From: Megamerina dolium | Lineage: Eukaryota; Arthropoda; Insecta; Diptera; Megamerinidae | Assembly: GCA_963854835.1 (NCBI GenBank) | Contig: OY978525.1 | Coordinates: 86,791,171 to 86,855,170, forward strand | DNA: 64,000 nucleotides | Direction: 5' to 3' | In this document: positions 1 to 12,434 of the stretch, piece after piece | How positions within the stretch are numbered: position 1 is the stretch's first letter | How the letters are laid out: each line of letters starts with the position of its first letter | Position numbers and translations under genes: made by a program | Notes under the pieces: generated by a model | The model's database searches: none | Told to the model about the DNA's origin: nothing | Seen by the model: the letters and a program-made list of their open reading frames with translations, nothing else

Positions 1-1520
1 TTGCGGACGCCATCCACAGAGCCAAATCATCGAAGACAATCGGTCCTGATAGAATTGCTATGGTCACTCTTAAGCACCTGGGGCCAAATGGGCTGGCTTA
101 CCTTACTCGGGTGCTGAACCTCTCTATAGCGTCGCTTAACATACCCGATCTATGGAAGGTGGGCCGAGTGGTGCTAATTTTAAAGCCTGGCAAACCGCTG
201 GAGCAGGGGAGGTCTTACCGTCTCATCTCATTGCTTTCTCCGGTTGCCAAAATCATGGAGTCTCTCTTACTATCGGAGCTCACACAACATCTCAAGCTTG
301 CAAACACCAAAACGGCTTCCGCAAACGTCGCAGCATAACCACGGCATTGGCCGAGATTGCTTCTCATATCGCGCGTGGTCTGAACCGGGCCCGTCCTTGC
401 GAGCGCACTGTTCTGGTGGCTCTCGACTTGTCCAAGGCATTTGATACGGTTAGCCTGGCTATCCTGCTTGACGACATTCTGCTCTCATCTTTGCCTAACT
501 CCATTAAGCGATGGATAGCCATCTACTTGGTCAACCGACAGTCGTTTGTGGATTTCAGAGGAGAAAGTTCCCTATATAGGGAGGTAAAACAAGGAGTTCC
601 GCAGGGAAGTGTGCTGTCGACCATCCTCTTCAATTTCAATCTGTCGAAATTCCTTGCGCCGCCTCCTTGCGTACAACTCATCTTTTATGCGGATGATTGC
701 GCGATCCTGGCGTTGGGACAAAACATCTCGGCGATATACTGCGAGATCAACGCGTACTTGATGCACGTTCAACAATTCTTAAACCGCAGAAGCCTTATAC
801 TCTCGCCCGAGAACTCTAACGCAACACTCTTTACCACCTGGACCAAGGAGCTCGGAACCGTGCTCTCTGTAGCAGTCGATGGCAGAACTATTCCGACTGT
901 GAATAGACCTAAAATCCTTCGAGTTGTTTTTGACAGTCTCATTACCTTTGCTGCTCATGTTTATTGCACCATCCAAAGGTTACATAGCAGAAATAATGTC
1001 CTTAAGGCACTGGCTTGGGGAAAGACAAGGAGACGTTGCTCATCACCTATAAGGCCATCGGCAGGTCGATCATCAACTATGCGGCCCCAATTTGGACGTC
1101 ACTCATAAGCGACACGCAATAACGGCTTTTGCAAACCTGACAGAATACTGCCTTCCGCATCATCACGGGCTGTCATAAGATGGCACATGAAGATCACCTA
1201 CATCAGGAAACGCGAATGCTAAAAGTGCGTGAGCACAACGACCTGCTTTCGCAACAATTTCTTCTTTCCTGCCACCTTTCATCACACGCCAACAACCGGT
1301 TAACACAACTTGCCCCTCCTCCGCGTAATATCCGTGGTAACCTACTCTCATTTGATGGGCATGTGAGTCACCTGCTCGATGATTTGAGCTCTAGTACACA
1401 TGGGCGGCTCTGAATTCACTGCATCAACGCGCGGTGGAGGCGGCCATCGAGTGCCATGATCATAACATCATGCTGGTGGGTTGCCCACCGCCAATAGCAG
1501 ACTGCGAACAACAGCTCCCT
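1..1520 (+). pseudogene. Decayed non-LTR retrotransposon reverse transcriptase, cut by the window edge
   Basis: The reading runs from base 1 in shifting frames and gives the reverse transcriptase of a non-LTR retrotransposon. In order it shows a KTIGPDRI-type motif, the VVLILKPGKP and YRLISLLS blocks (150-235), a GFRKRRS block (about 317), LDLSKAFD (about 423), GVPQGSVL (about 594) and the catalytic FYADDCAIL (about 680). A thumb/C-terminal region follows to about 1400. The frame changes near 240-330 and again after about 1010, and there are stops, so it cannot be functional. The upstream part, with any endonuclease, lies outside the window. The C-terminal HHLHQETRMLKVREHNDLL block resembles Jockey/CR1-group elements, but the clade is uncertain. 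GC content is higher than in the flanking DNA, as expected for an inserted element. Confidence 0.85.
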
Positions 1521-2229
1521 AGATCCTAGACCCAAGCTGAACATGAATTTTCGTTATTTCGAAATCGTTGTCTGTTACAACAACAACAAAGGTGTGCCGG
1601 GCCCAAATTTTGTTTGGGCAATGCCGACGAGCTTTTTGAAAATAAGTATGCGCTAATACTTTGGGTGTTCACAGCACTAATCAGGTCATTAATTACGTAC
1701 GCGGTTGGTTAAGTGTATTTTGGAAGAAAATATAACATCAGCTTCCCGACAAGGAAACAATGTAGAAATCGAGAGTCGATCCTAGGAAACTTGACAAACA
1801 TTTTCTTCAGCGATGGTTCCTCAACCGGGAATGGCAAGTGTGCTGTCTGGCATCTAGATGAAAACACCAGATGCTTTTTTGCTATGACAGCTTTTTTGGT
1901 GTCCAGGCCAACCATATGCAAAAAGCGAAGTACTTCCTGAGAAGGTCGAACTAAAAAGCAACAGCCTTTCTTCTAAAATTAGGAAATAGGGATCTGCGGT
2001 ATATAGCTGGGCACCTGTGGGCATAGTCGATAGCTCAATTTGGGTTTACTGCCTGGAGGAGTACTTCCTATTCACATCTATCTATCAGTATAACCTACAG
2101 TCAACAAAATTCTGAAATTAAAAAATTAACCAGTTAGATTATCAAATATAATTATCGGAGAACAATATCGTCGGTGCATAATACGAAGGGAAACGCAAGA
2201 GTGTTTTGACGGTGAAAACAAAAACGTAT
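1521..2229. other. Intergenic, no gene seen
   Basis: No convincing coding region, RNA gene or repeat boundary is visible. Short open stretches (for example 1709-1940 on both strands) have no recognisable domain and mirror each other. Confidence 0.5.
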
Positions 2230-3165
2230 AAAAAAATGACCTTAAAGTCGGCCGACCAAATACATATGTAGGTATATAAACATATATAAAGTTTGCTCGA
2301 ATATCCATCTTTTTCTTTTATTTCCACTATTTTGTATGGGAGCTACATTAGGAAGTAGGCGTAGCTCTCCAGTTTTTTGAGGAACAATTTTTGCTTATAA
2401 TACTAATCTACACCTAAAATATGGTTGAATTTGACGAAGTATGTTGTAAGTTATGGTTGTTTTAAGGGGTTTTTAAGATAATTCCAAGACTTAGTAGTGG
2501 TCGTGGCTTGCTTCTATCTTATAAATCTAATTATCCTTACAATATTTATCCATACCTTAAATTTGGTTGTCCTACGCTGAATTGTTCGCAAGTAAAATTT
2601 TTTTTTCAATTTTCGCAAATTTTTATGGCAGCCCCATTAAGATGTGGGCGTGGCATGCTGGTTTCATACCACAATGTTTCCGACTATCATATTAATCTAA
2701 GTGTCAATTATGGTTATTCTAGACAGAAGATTGTAAAAGTCACAGCTGTTTCAATATAAAAGAAGTAAAGGCACTTTGTATGGGAGCTACTATAAAAAGT
2801 AGGTGTGGCTCGCCCATTTCTGGCAAGGTTATGTAGCAGTATAATGTAACGCTATATGCTAAATATTATTGTCTCAAATGGTATATGAAGTGAGTTATAG
2901 CAACTGACTATTGACCGATCGTGTCCAATATCAATCCCCTTGGATCATAGGTTGTTTATGCCAAATTTCGTCAAAATAGCTCAATATTTGCTCAAGTTAT
3001 CGTGCGAACCAGCCAGTTGACGGACGGACGGACATAGTTAAATCGAAAATTTAAGCGACGCTGATCACGAATATATATACTTTTCTATATCTCCGGAGAT
3101 TCCTTCAAGTGGTTGCAAACATCTGACCGAAATGAATATACCTTGCATATAAAAAGTCGCGAAAC
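2230..3165 (+). repeat. Interspersed repeat family A, copy 1
   Basis: The block starts near GTCGGCCGACCAAATA and ends with ATATACCTTGCATATAAAAA. It is made of short paragraphs such as tttgtatgggagctac..aagtaggcgtgg, aatttggttgtcctacgct and a CGGACGGACGGACA run at about 3022-3033. The same paragraphs recur in the same order at 63450-64000 (plus) and in reverse at about 53530-54240. It is therefore a dispersed repeat, not a gene. Start and end both carry a version of TATACCYTGCATATAAAAAG in the same orientation. The family is non-coding and I cannot name it. Confidence 0.75.
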
Positions 3166-3254
3166 ACAGTTGACGGCGAAGAAAGACGTGTAAACATACT
3201 TGCCGGTGAAGAAATATGCATTGTGCGAGATTTACCGCTCGAGAGTTGGCGTTG

Positions 3255-3553
3255 CCGTATTTTAGTGGGTGCCGACAGCAATGGTTAGTGCGTTGGCTTT
3301 TTACTTATCTGCCGGCAAGCAATTGGCAATTCTTTCGACAGTAACAATTTTCCATGGAAATGCTTCTAAAAGAACTTTGGATCAAAGCTCAGTAAAAGTG
3401 ATGTCACAAGGGTTCTGCTGTTCGGAACCGGCTAAAATAAGTAGGTCCCTTCTAATACTGACCAAAATTTATCACGCACAACAGTACTGGAAGAGAAGCT
3501 CGGTGAAAGGATCCTTCGAGGATTATAAATGTCATATATGACTTTTTTTTTTA
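3255..3553 (+). repeat. SINE-like repeat, copy 1
   Basis: The body (GCAAGCAATTGGCAATTCTT, then the cttctaaaagaactttg and ggttctgctgttcggaaccgg blocks, then ttctaatactg..aaatttatcacgcacaacagta) matches the copies at 24190, 54380 and 55569-55935. The head TTAGTGCGTTGG is present, but the B-box part seen in the 55.9-kb copy is missing here. The copy ends in a T-rich tract at 3541-3553. The short reading frame 3269-3541 inside it is not a gene. Confidence 0.7.
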
Positions 3554-5052
3554 AATATATTTTGTTTATTTTTTAAATATTTTGCGTTATGGCAAAATAT
3601 TGTACTAGGATATTCAGTCCATCAGTTGAAAACATATTAAATTTCAAATCGATTTGTAAATTTAATTTTTGTTTACAAGCCATTTACGTGTTTGTATTGT
3701 TTTTTTTTTTACAATGGTCAATTTCAAAATTCGTATTTACTTAAAAAAATGCTTGCCCAAATAGGGAATTCATATCGATATGGTAAATGGGTTATGTGTT
3801 TGCGCCCCTGAACATGCGCCAGTAAAAAAATGAAAAGCACGCAATGGACGTCCAAAAAATTTCGCAATTCCAGAAATAATTCAACAGTTGGTCATATTTT
3901 ACATGAAGAATTAAAGATGAAAATTCCATTTTAAAGAAAATCAAATGGATTTCAAGCATTGTTTCGTAACCATAACCATATGGATATACCATAATACATC
4001 ATAACGAAAATCAAAGCCAATGTAGTTCCATCAGTAACAAGAGTTTTAGTGGTCGTTTTCTTCAGAAAGGTAAAATAATCCTCTTAGAATATTATTCAAA
4101 TGTTTGCATTGATTTGATGCAAATTGCTTTCAGAGAGAAGAGCTAAAAAGTTTCTTTCAGGAAGGCTTATTCCATCTAATGACGAAACTAGTATAACGGC
4201 AGATGGATATTTTTCTGGCTTTCCGGAATAACACTTTAATTATGGGATCGAATTTTTGAAAACGCGTTGAACTATGAGTGTTAAAGTTTCAGAAGACTAT
4301 ATTCAAAAATAAACATACATCTAAGGAGATAATCATGGCTTTCCGTTTATAGACGCAATTCTATTATGTCTGAACTCACAATATAGTTCTTTGTAAAGAC
4401 TTCCATAGAGAATTGCGAAACGAATTTGTTGTTAAGTTAGCAGCAAGAATTCTTTCACTTTACTTCAGGAAAGGACGATTTTCTCGTCTCGAAGCTCTCT
4501 AAATATCGTCAAAATATTGAAAGACGCTTGCAATTTTTTTTTTTGAATTTGACACCTCATAGCTTTTATACAACATAATCATGCCAGTTGGAAACTGGAA
4601 ACACAGACAGGAATAAGAAAGATCAAAAATGGACTAGATAAAGCTAGCATTAATTTATTATTTATTTAAATATGAAGGTATATGTATTTATTTGATTACA
4701 TCGCACAATATAATTTTTATATATGTACTACATCAATTTCATATACGAGTAGTCAATGGGGAAAACAACATTATTAACTAATAAATAAGTTTGGTTTTGT
4801 TTTGTTGATATTTTACCACAACCAAACATCAACATTAAATACCACATGCATTATACTTCTTCTTCTTCATGTTTTGTTTTTATATTATATCAATTTGTAT
4901 TTGTATTTTAAATTCTTACACATAGTATTATAGAGTAGAGTAGAGTTCTCATTTGTATTTACGTACATATTTACTGCCATTTACGTGCATCTATAGTATG
5001 GCAGATTTACACGGGATATTGTGAACAATTTAAACAAGTCGAGTTAGTGTTT

Positions 5053-5055
<3 letters not shown>
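3554..5055. other. AT-rich intergenic, nothing recognised
   Basis: No splice-consistent coding exon, RNA gene or repeat boundary could be recognised on either strand. Confidence 0.5.

Positions 5056-5121
<66 letters not shown>
5056..5121. repeat. (TA)n microsatellite
   Basis: An uninterrupted TA array of about 66 bp, 3' of the amidating lyase gene. Confidence 0.95.
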
Positions 5122-5123
<2 letters not shown>

Positions 5124-5753
5124 ATAAGGGAATTCATTTAGCTGTTATTGTTTTGGCTTAAATATTAATTGTGCTGTCCTCATATGTAAGTATAGATTTA
5201 TGTTATTTGAAATTTTGTGCATATATAGGTAAATATTGTATATCGTTAATAATTCAATTAATTTGTATTCCTTCAAAAAAATATATTTTTCTTGTCGTAT
5301 GCATATAGTTGTAGATAATTTAAAATTTATTATATGAACTTGCAATATAAGTGTAATTTGATTAGCTTTCAAAATATGTATAAGTGAACGCATATATTTG
5401 CTTGTTTGTTGCATTTAATATATGTGTTTGTATGTATAAGTAAGTCGCATTTATTTTAGTTAATATCTACGTTTACATTTGGATATGGCTGTTAGATAAT
5501 TTGCATGTGTTTTTGTTTTTTCGTTTTAATCAAGTGAGGTAAATTTTTATTCAAATAATTTATATGCATCTAAACTTGTTATTATTTAAATCTATTTATC
5601 ATAATTATATTTTTATTGGATTTGCTTTCTTTGCTCTTTGTTCTTTGCATAAATACATAAGCAAACATAAATATATTGGTATTGGTGTGTACATTGAAAT
5701 TGAATTCACTTAATTAACATCAAACATGTAAATATGTGTTTTATATGTCATAT
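5122..5753. other. AT-rich DNA, probably 3' UTR and downstream region of the lyase gene
   Basis: This follows the lyase stop codon on the minus strand. It is AT-rich and I see no further exon. The poly(A) site cannot be fixed from sequence alone. Confidence 0.4.
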
Positions 5754-7516
5754 CTAAACTAGAACATATTTCCAAATTCGATTTGTTTGATGGTTCGTAC
5801 CAATTTCTGTTACATATAATGCCGAACCATTAACGCACACGGCTACCGAATGTGGATTCTTAAAATCACCCCAATGACCAATTATGGTCTCGGAACGTGG
5901 ATCAATTGTGAAACCGCGTACCGGTAACATTGAGGTTGGTCCATTTACGGCATATACAATATCACCATAAGCTGCAACACCAAAAACTCGGCCCAAATCT
6001 GGTTCTTGTATGGTTGCGGCAGGTTGACCTTCACCTTGTGACGACTTCAAGCCAGCTCTGTTATGCATGCAAGAATAATTAATAGATTTAACTCGGTTAG
6101 AATTAGTATTGTATGCACTTACTTTGGACAAACTACACGCATATTTTCACGATCAGCAATACATAGCAAATCCAAGTGCTCTAGTAATGTTATGGCATGC
6201 GGTACTTGTAATGCTAAAAATTCTATAACAAATAACAAAAAGTGGCGCACACTTTAAATATCTGTAATTTATGACCATATGCATGTCTAGAAATACCTGG
6301 TGGCTGTGGTATAGTACGTAAGAGACGACCTGCAGCATTAAATTTTAATATTCTTTGATTGCAATAGCCATCCGCAATGAAGAACTTTAAACAAATTGAA
6401 TTATAGCAATAGAAAACACATCACATGCACATACTTACCTCTCCAGTGGTTGCAACAGCAATCGATGTAGGCTTACATAAGTGATTAACTGACGAACCAG
6501 GCTTAAAACGTTTACCAATTGTAATTAGGGGTTGCATCTCAAATGGCTTGAACTATGTTAAATGTTATGTTGTGTTGTTAAGAAAGAGACAAAGACAATA
6601 ATGTATGTAATTGAAATGTACTTAAATCCAATAATATCGATATAAATGAACCTTAAACGCTTGATGCATAGCCACATCGGTAATCCAGTAGTTGCCGTGC
6701 ACATCGATGGTCATACCATGTGGCATATAAAACATTTCCTCACCCCAGCCATTTTGAATGACACCAGTTTTTGGATCCAATATATAGATGGTCTTCTCTT
6801 TGATGGGACCATATTCGATGAGATAGAAGATGTTGCTCTCATTGAAAGTGCTGTTTGTACGTATGAAATGTGTAATTATATGTGCGTACAATGACATTTC
6901 TGAAGCATCTGTTGACCTACTTACTTTGCATCCCAATAACGTTCGGCACGATGTATAATCACCGGATTACCTTGTGGATCGATAGCGACTGCCGTAACTT
7001 GACCAAATGAATGACTTGTGGTTGGCCAATTTTCGACCAAAATTGGTGTTGGTACATTCTTGGGGGTGACAACTCCAGTAGCAGCAACACCACCAGCATT
7101 ATTATTAAAATTGTTCACATTGTTATTGTTATAATTATTGTTGAAATTATCATTGTTGTTGTTGTTGATACGATTGTGACCGTTGTTAATCACATCAATG
7201 GGTACTATCTCATTGCTGGCGTCACTAGCCATATGCAATTCTTGTATCTACATACAAATTGAAGGATTAAAAAAAAAAAAACCAGTATGGATGTGGAATA
7301 TGTTGAATAAATTAATTTAAATGTACTTACAGCGGCATTCTCTTTGAGGCGTCGTTTAATTAGCGCCTTGACGTCATTAAAAAAACGCTGATTCAGCATT
7401 AACGCTTCATCAGGATAATCCAGATGGTGTGTTGGCAAATGATTGCCCCCAACCAACTGCAATATTGATGCAGTCAGAAGCAAGAGGCCACAACATATTT
7501 TATAAATGTTGGCCAT
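5754..7516 (-). CDS. Pal2: Peptidyl-alpha-hydroxyglycine alpha-amidating lyase (PAL), 7 exons
   Basis: PAL performs the second step of C-terminal peptide amidation, splitting the hydroxyglycine intermediate to give the amidated peptide and glyoxylate. It acts in the secretory pathway on neuropeptide precursors. Hand-spliced exons (minus): 7516-7331, 7247-6925, 6850-6652, 6552-6439, 6384-6297, 6213-6123 and 6057-5754. All have GT/AG borders and compatible phases and give 434 residues. A signal peptide (residues 1 to about 24) is followed by an Asn-rich linker (about 83-113) and then an NHL-type beta-propeller. Expected PAL landmarks are visible: IHRAERYWDAN, the three presumptive zinc histidines in MPHGMTID, SSVNHLCKPTS and NPHSVAV, and ADGYCNQR with the catalytic tyrosine. 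Flies have two stand-alone PAL genes. The length here is nearer the shorter one (Pal2), but Pal1 is not excluded. The exon 3 donor (AAG/GTTCAT) is weak. Confidence 0.9.
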
Positions 7517-9121
7517 TATGCTTTCTAAAAAACAATAATTTAAATGATCAAATAATTATTCATTGGTCACTTTTTTGAAAATTGATTTTTCTACTTTTTT
7601 CACTTACAGCTGTTGTGAATATATTTTTGCTAGTTACTACATACTACTGTTCACATCGAATTTAATTCTGCACTACATTTAATTCATGATGATACATACG
7701 TACATTAGGTACTAAAGAGCACTTATTCTCTATGTAATATATATTTCGTTTCAATTGTCGTAGATTAAGGCAGGCTAATGGATGACACATGCGCAGTATG
7801 TACAGTGGTTAAGAAATGACGAAAAGAGAACTTTTGAAATACATTAACTATATACATATATTGATATTCTTACAATAAGAGCAATTTTCTTCGAAAGCGG
7901 TGTAAATCATTTTTATATTCTATGGAGATATTTGAGAGTTTGCATTTGAATGGTTTGAAAAATATTGATATATGTTCATTAAAATCAATTTAATATATGT
8001 ATGTTTTCTTAATAATAATTAAATTAGTTTATAATGTGATCCTTGTTAGAGCATTGCTTTAAAACAATTCCTGATATATTAAACATGAGATTTCAATTTA
8101 AAATCAAATCGATTTTTAGTGGAATTTTATCAAGAAATATAATTTCTTCAGGTAATACCATTTTAATAACAGATCTTTATTAATATGTGCCATTTGCAAT
8201 TTTTTTCATTATACAGATGCATAAAAGCAATAAAACGTAATATATTCTTTATCTCGTCAAATTTTTCGGATGTGATGGGAACTGACAATATCATTAAGAA
8301 ATGTTGTTTGTCACAAAGGGCCACACACCACTTTCCGCCCTAGATCCAATAATGGTTTGATAACTTTTTGTTGTTGTCGTAGGATATCGATATACCATCA
8401 TAAAATATAATTTTACTAATTTTTTAAAATATTTACCAAATGAATTGTGCATAATATTGTAAAGAAAACCTGCGAAAACCAGAGGAAGATCCACCCTTTT
8501 TGGATAGAAGAACAAAGGCCCCTATTATGAGTTGCATACGTTCTTCGGCTGTGCTCATCGAATGACTTTTCATTTAATATTGTGACGCTCATTCGATGAA
8601 GAATGGCGCTATTGTGAATTTCACTAGATTGGGTTGAATTTTCTTCCAGCCAACCAGTTGTTGTTTGGTATTCACGACCTTAGACACAAAAAATTCGATA
8701 CTCAACGATACACATTTCATACAATAACTCGTTTCTTTTAAAAAAAAATTTTGAAAAATTTCTCTGCCATTCAATTATGAATTAGGATCTGAATGGTTCC
8801 ACTGTAATTGGATTAAACTTGCCAAAATAATATTGATTTTTCAATAAATTTCTGACGTTGTTAATGAAATGTTATATGCATTTCGATCATTATATCTTTA
8901 CATACATACAATATTATGTAGATACAATAACATGTGTTACTAAGGGTTATAAATATGTTGTAGCAATTTGCAATAAGCAATTTCTTTTTGCTAACCATCA
9001 GGCAAATAATAGAAATCGTTTTGCTCGATATTTGTTTTAATTTTTATTAATAAAAAGAAAAAACAAATTTGTATAACAATGATATAGATCTTATGGTATA
9101 TACATAGCACCTATTACACTA

Positions 9122-9152
<31 letters not shown>

Positions 9153-9441
9153 GTCATTATACTAGTGTAATGTATAAAAACTGATGAATAAATTGAAAGT
9201 TCGTTAGAAGAAAGACTTACTAATTTGGATATATTTGAGTGACAAGTGTAGCTACTTATATATGTACGATATGTGCGTCAGAATGATGGCTGACCTGATA
9301 TAGTGCTCATTTAATCATATGTACGAATATGTAGAGTATATATGTGGTGTATGTATTCGTCGCACCATGGCAATAGTGCTTTGTGATTGTGCAAACAATT
9401 GTATGGTTTATGTATTATGCCTTAATTTTGGGTTAAATTAT
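7517..9441. other. Intergenic between the lyase gene and the small secreted peptide gene
   Basis: It contains the presumed lyase promoter and 5' UTR just above 7516. Otherwise it is AT-rich with a short AAT trinucleotide run at about 9127-9151. Short frames at 8294-8515, 8589-8774 and 8858-9040 carry no recognisable domain or splice context. Confidence 0.45.
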
Positions 9442-10029
9442 TTAAGGTATCCATTCCCATGATGGTTGTGTCCATATATAGCCAGTATCTGTCATGGAAC
9501 AATATGCATTATAGTAGCGTCCAGGAGAACTGAAGAAAAGAAATAAATTGCATTCATTATAATCTTTATATTATGCATGCTTAATTACCGGCAGTATGAA
9601 AATTGCGGACACTTGCAGCGAAAAAGATTTTGAAACTCCTCCTTACAAACTTCATTCCACCAGCAGGTGCGCTTTAAGAAAATTATGACAATTATAATCA
9701 TATATTTTATTTTTTGTTTTTGAAATTTCCATAAACTCATATCACACTTTTACCTCTGTTAAGTAACCGTGCACACTTTGATCAGAATAACTGCGTTTTG
9801 TGATGCGACCTCCTATTGCTAATGCATTCAACATGAGCGTAATTATGCCGAATATCAATATATGCTATACACAGAGAAGACGAAGAAAACCAAAAACGCA
9901 ATTTACAACTTATTCAATACGTGTTTTGTTTTTTCGTCTAATACGATTTTCACCTTGATTATTATTTATTAATTGAAATAAAATAATATTGAATAAAATG
10001 GATATGTTCGTCTCGTTTACCTGTTTCAT
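9442..10029 (-). CDS. Small secreted cysteine-rich peptide precursor, 4 exons, unknown family
   Basis: Hand-spliced exons (minus): 10029-10021 (only ATG AAA CAG), 9864-9754, 9671-9589 and 9529-9442. All introns have GT/AG ends and all phases match, giving 96 residues with stop TAA at 9444-9442. Residues 1 to about 22 form a hydrophobic signal peptide (MKQHILIFGIITLML...). A dibasic ITKR site follows, so the mature peptide probably starts at SYSDQ. The mature part has six cysteines spaced C-x5-C-x9-C-x-C-x5-C-x10-C, with CWWNEVCKEEF near its start and a Trp-rich tail ending WEWIP. This is the layout of a disulfide-stabilised secreted peptide (neurohormone-like, protease-inhibitor-like or defence peptide). 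I do not recognise the family and assign no function. The first coding exon is only 9 nt, so the start is inferred from phase and the signal peptide. It shares strand with the lyase gene and lies 2 kb upstream of it. Confidence 0.72.
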
Positions 10030-11520
10030 TTCGATTGTGTTGATTACTTTTCGCACTTTAAATTCAATGCAATCCACACACCACATCATCAAATCATATC
10101 GTCACTTCACTTCAATATCCGTCTCGAATTTCAATTATAATAATGACGTCGATGATGTTGCTTTTGTTGTATGTAGTAAGGACATATGGTATGTATTTCA
10201 ACTTGTTCCACAACGTGCTGAACTTAGCAGCTTTCTTCAAATGGAATGAGAGACTGTTCTTGTGTACACTCATACATTTCTATTCTGTATAAGAAACAAA
10301 TTGTGGGTATATGTAAAAAGAAAAAAACAAAAATTTTCAACAGTTTAAACTCAACTCCATTTACTCTTTTCACTCGTCAATCACACTGGTATTCATTTCC
10401 GCTCTCTGCTAACTGTAAGGGTTGTTGTGCGTAGAGTGTTGTATTCAGGTGGGTGTTCGGCTGATATATTCCTCTTGAACGATGGACTAATTTCAAAACT
10501 ATAGTATAATGTCAGATTTGAAAATCAACAACTTGTTTACCATTATTAGAGGTCCTGCCATATGGAATGCATTTATACACACCCCATAATTTTACAACTT
10601 CAATGCAAAAAATTAAATTGTTTACCCAAGTAAACTTAAACCTTCCGCCGGAACATTACACTACTATGAAAATTCATGTTATCATGTTATAAGTGGTTTA
10701 GGGTGAAATGCTTTAAAAATATATTTTTTGTTAAATCCCATCTCATCTGTCGTAAATGAATGGATATTTCACACTGATTTTTAGACAATATGTAGCCCGA
10801 TACATTGCAAAAATGTTGTCTGAATATTTCATTGCATTCTTTCGTGCACAAAAAACACGGCTTTCGAATGGTGTGCAAAGCATATTATATGGATAAACCG
10901 TTTTAGAGATGATTGCAATTAAAAAACAAAGTGAAGAAAAGCACGTTTTTCGTGAATATCTCGAAAACGCTTCATTGGAGAAATTAATGGAGTTTCTTTT
11001 TCAGCAACTCAAGGAAAGAGGAAAAAAGGAAAACATTTTCGAGTGGTGTTGTTTCTCGTAAGGGTTTTCATAAATTTTATATTTTTAAATTATTTATGAG
11101 CAATTTAAGTAAGATGATTCTATGTGCACTAACTAGGGTTCTTTGTCTATAAAATCTTCAGAACACTTCTTGCTTATGTATTGGCATACATAGTGTCTGA
11201 ATGTGGGATTGTGAAATTCTCAATTATTCCCGAAATATGGAGTTTGACATACATAAATTGGACAAAATTACTTACTGGGCTTAATTTTATTGGGAAAAAT
11301 ATGGAGCAATTCTCAAGATATTGGCCTTCATATGATAATGATACGTAAAAATCAAACTTGATAATTAAAGGCACGATTTCTTGCAGCTTACGCCCTTAAG
11401 TTATGTTTCGATTGGAATCCTGAAATGTTTCTCACTCTGATATTTATTGAATTTTAAAACTTTAATTCTTAAGCATTATACAATCAATCATATGATTTAT
11501 GATTTCTATTCTTAACTGCA

Positions 11521-11527
<7 letters not shown>
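10030..11527. other. Intergenic, 5' region of the small peptide gene and AT-rich DNA
   Basis: The 5' UTR and promoter of the cysteine-rich peptide gene should lie just above 10029, but no TATA box or initiator could be placed with confidence. The rest shows no coding exon or repeat that I recognise. Confidence 0.4.
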
Positions 11528-11828
<301 letters not shown>

Positions 11829-12318
11829 CTGGTGTACAAGCTTAAATCTGCTGTTTTTCGGTAAAAAAACACACATTTTTTTTCATAGAAAGCCAAAAAT
11901 TATGGAAATGGCTTGTTGAGTAACGCCTAACTGTTCGGCAACAATTTTTTGCGATTTGGTGTCGTCCTCATCCAAAAGAGCCTGCAAATCACGGTCCTTA
12001 ACTTTTCTGGATCTATTTTCACGCTTCTTGTCACTCAAGTCAAAAAGGCCTTCTTTGAACCGACGAAACCAGTCTCTGCAAGTGGTTTCCGATAGTGCAC
12101 TGTCACCATAGGCCTCCACAAGCATTCGATGTGACTCAGCAGCAGATTTCTTCAAATTGAAGCAAAAAAGTAGAGCTTCCCGCATATGTTCTTTTTCTGG
12201 CACGAAACTAGACATGAAAAATGTATGTATGTTGTTGTATGAAAGGATGCACAGTCGATAATAGCTCAATATGCTCACTAACGTCATCCACGAGCAAACA
12301 GCGCATTTAAGCTTGTAT
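11829..12318 (-). mobile_element. Internally deleted mariner (mauritiana-type) element
   Basis: Terminal inverted repeats are visible: TGGTGTACAAGCTTAAAT at the left end (from about 11831) and its complement near 12299-12317, where the right end runs into a TA array. Between them, 12215-11883 (minus) encodes the transposase N-terminus (starts MSSFVPEKEHMREAL, with the CRDWFRRF helix-turn-helix block and LLDEDDTKSQKIVAEQLGVTQQAIS). The frame then stops. The whole catalytic DDD domain is missing, so this is a non-autonomous deletion derivative of about 490 bp. Both flanks are (TA)n arrays. Confidence 0.85.
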
Positions 12319-12334
12319 ATATATACATATATAA

Positions 12335-12386
<52 letters not shown>

Positions 12387-12387
12387 A

Positions 12388-12430
<43 letters not shown>
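12319..12430. repeat. (TA)n microsatellite
   Basis: TA array with a few TACATA/TAAACA variants, lying exactly between two Tc1/mariner-type elements. Confidence 0.9.

Positions 12431-12434
<4 letters not shown>

Noticed and set aside
5754..6131. Separate short genes at 5754-6131, 6622-6936, 6921-7238 and 7205-7516 on minus
   Set aside because: They join with correct splice sites and phases into one amidating lyase gene.
9910..10092. Independent 60-codon gene on minus
   Set aside because: Only its ATG AAA CAG is used, as the first coding exon of the cysteine-rich peptide; the rest reads into the intron.
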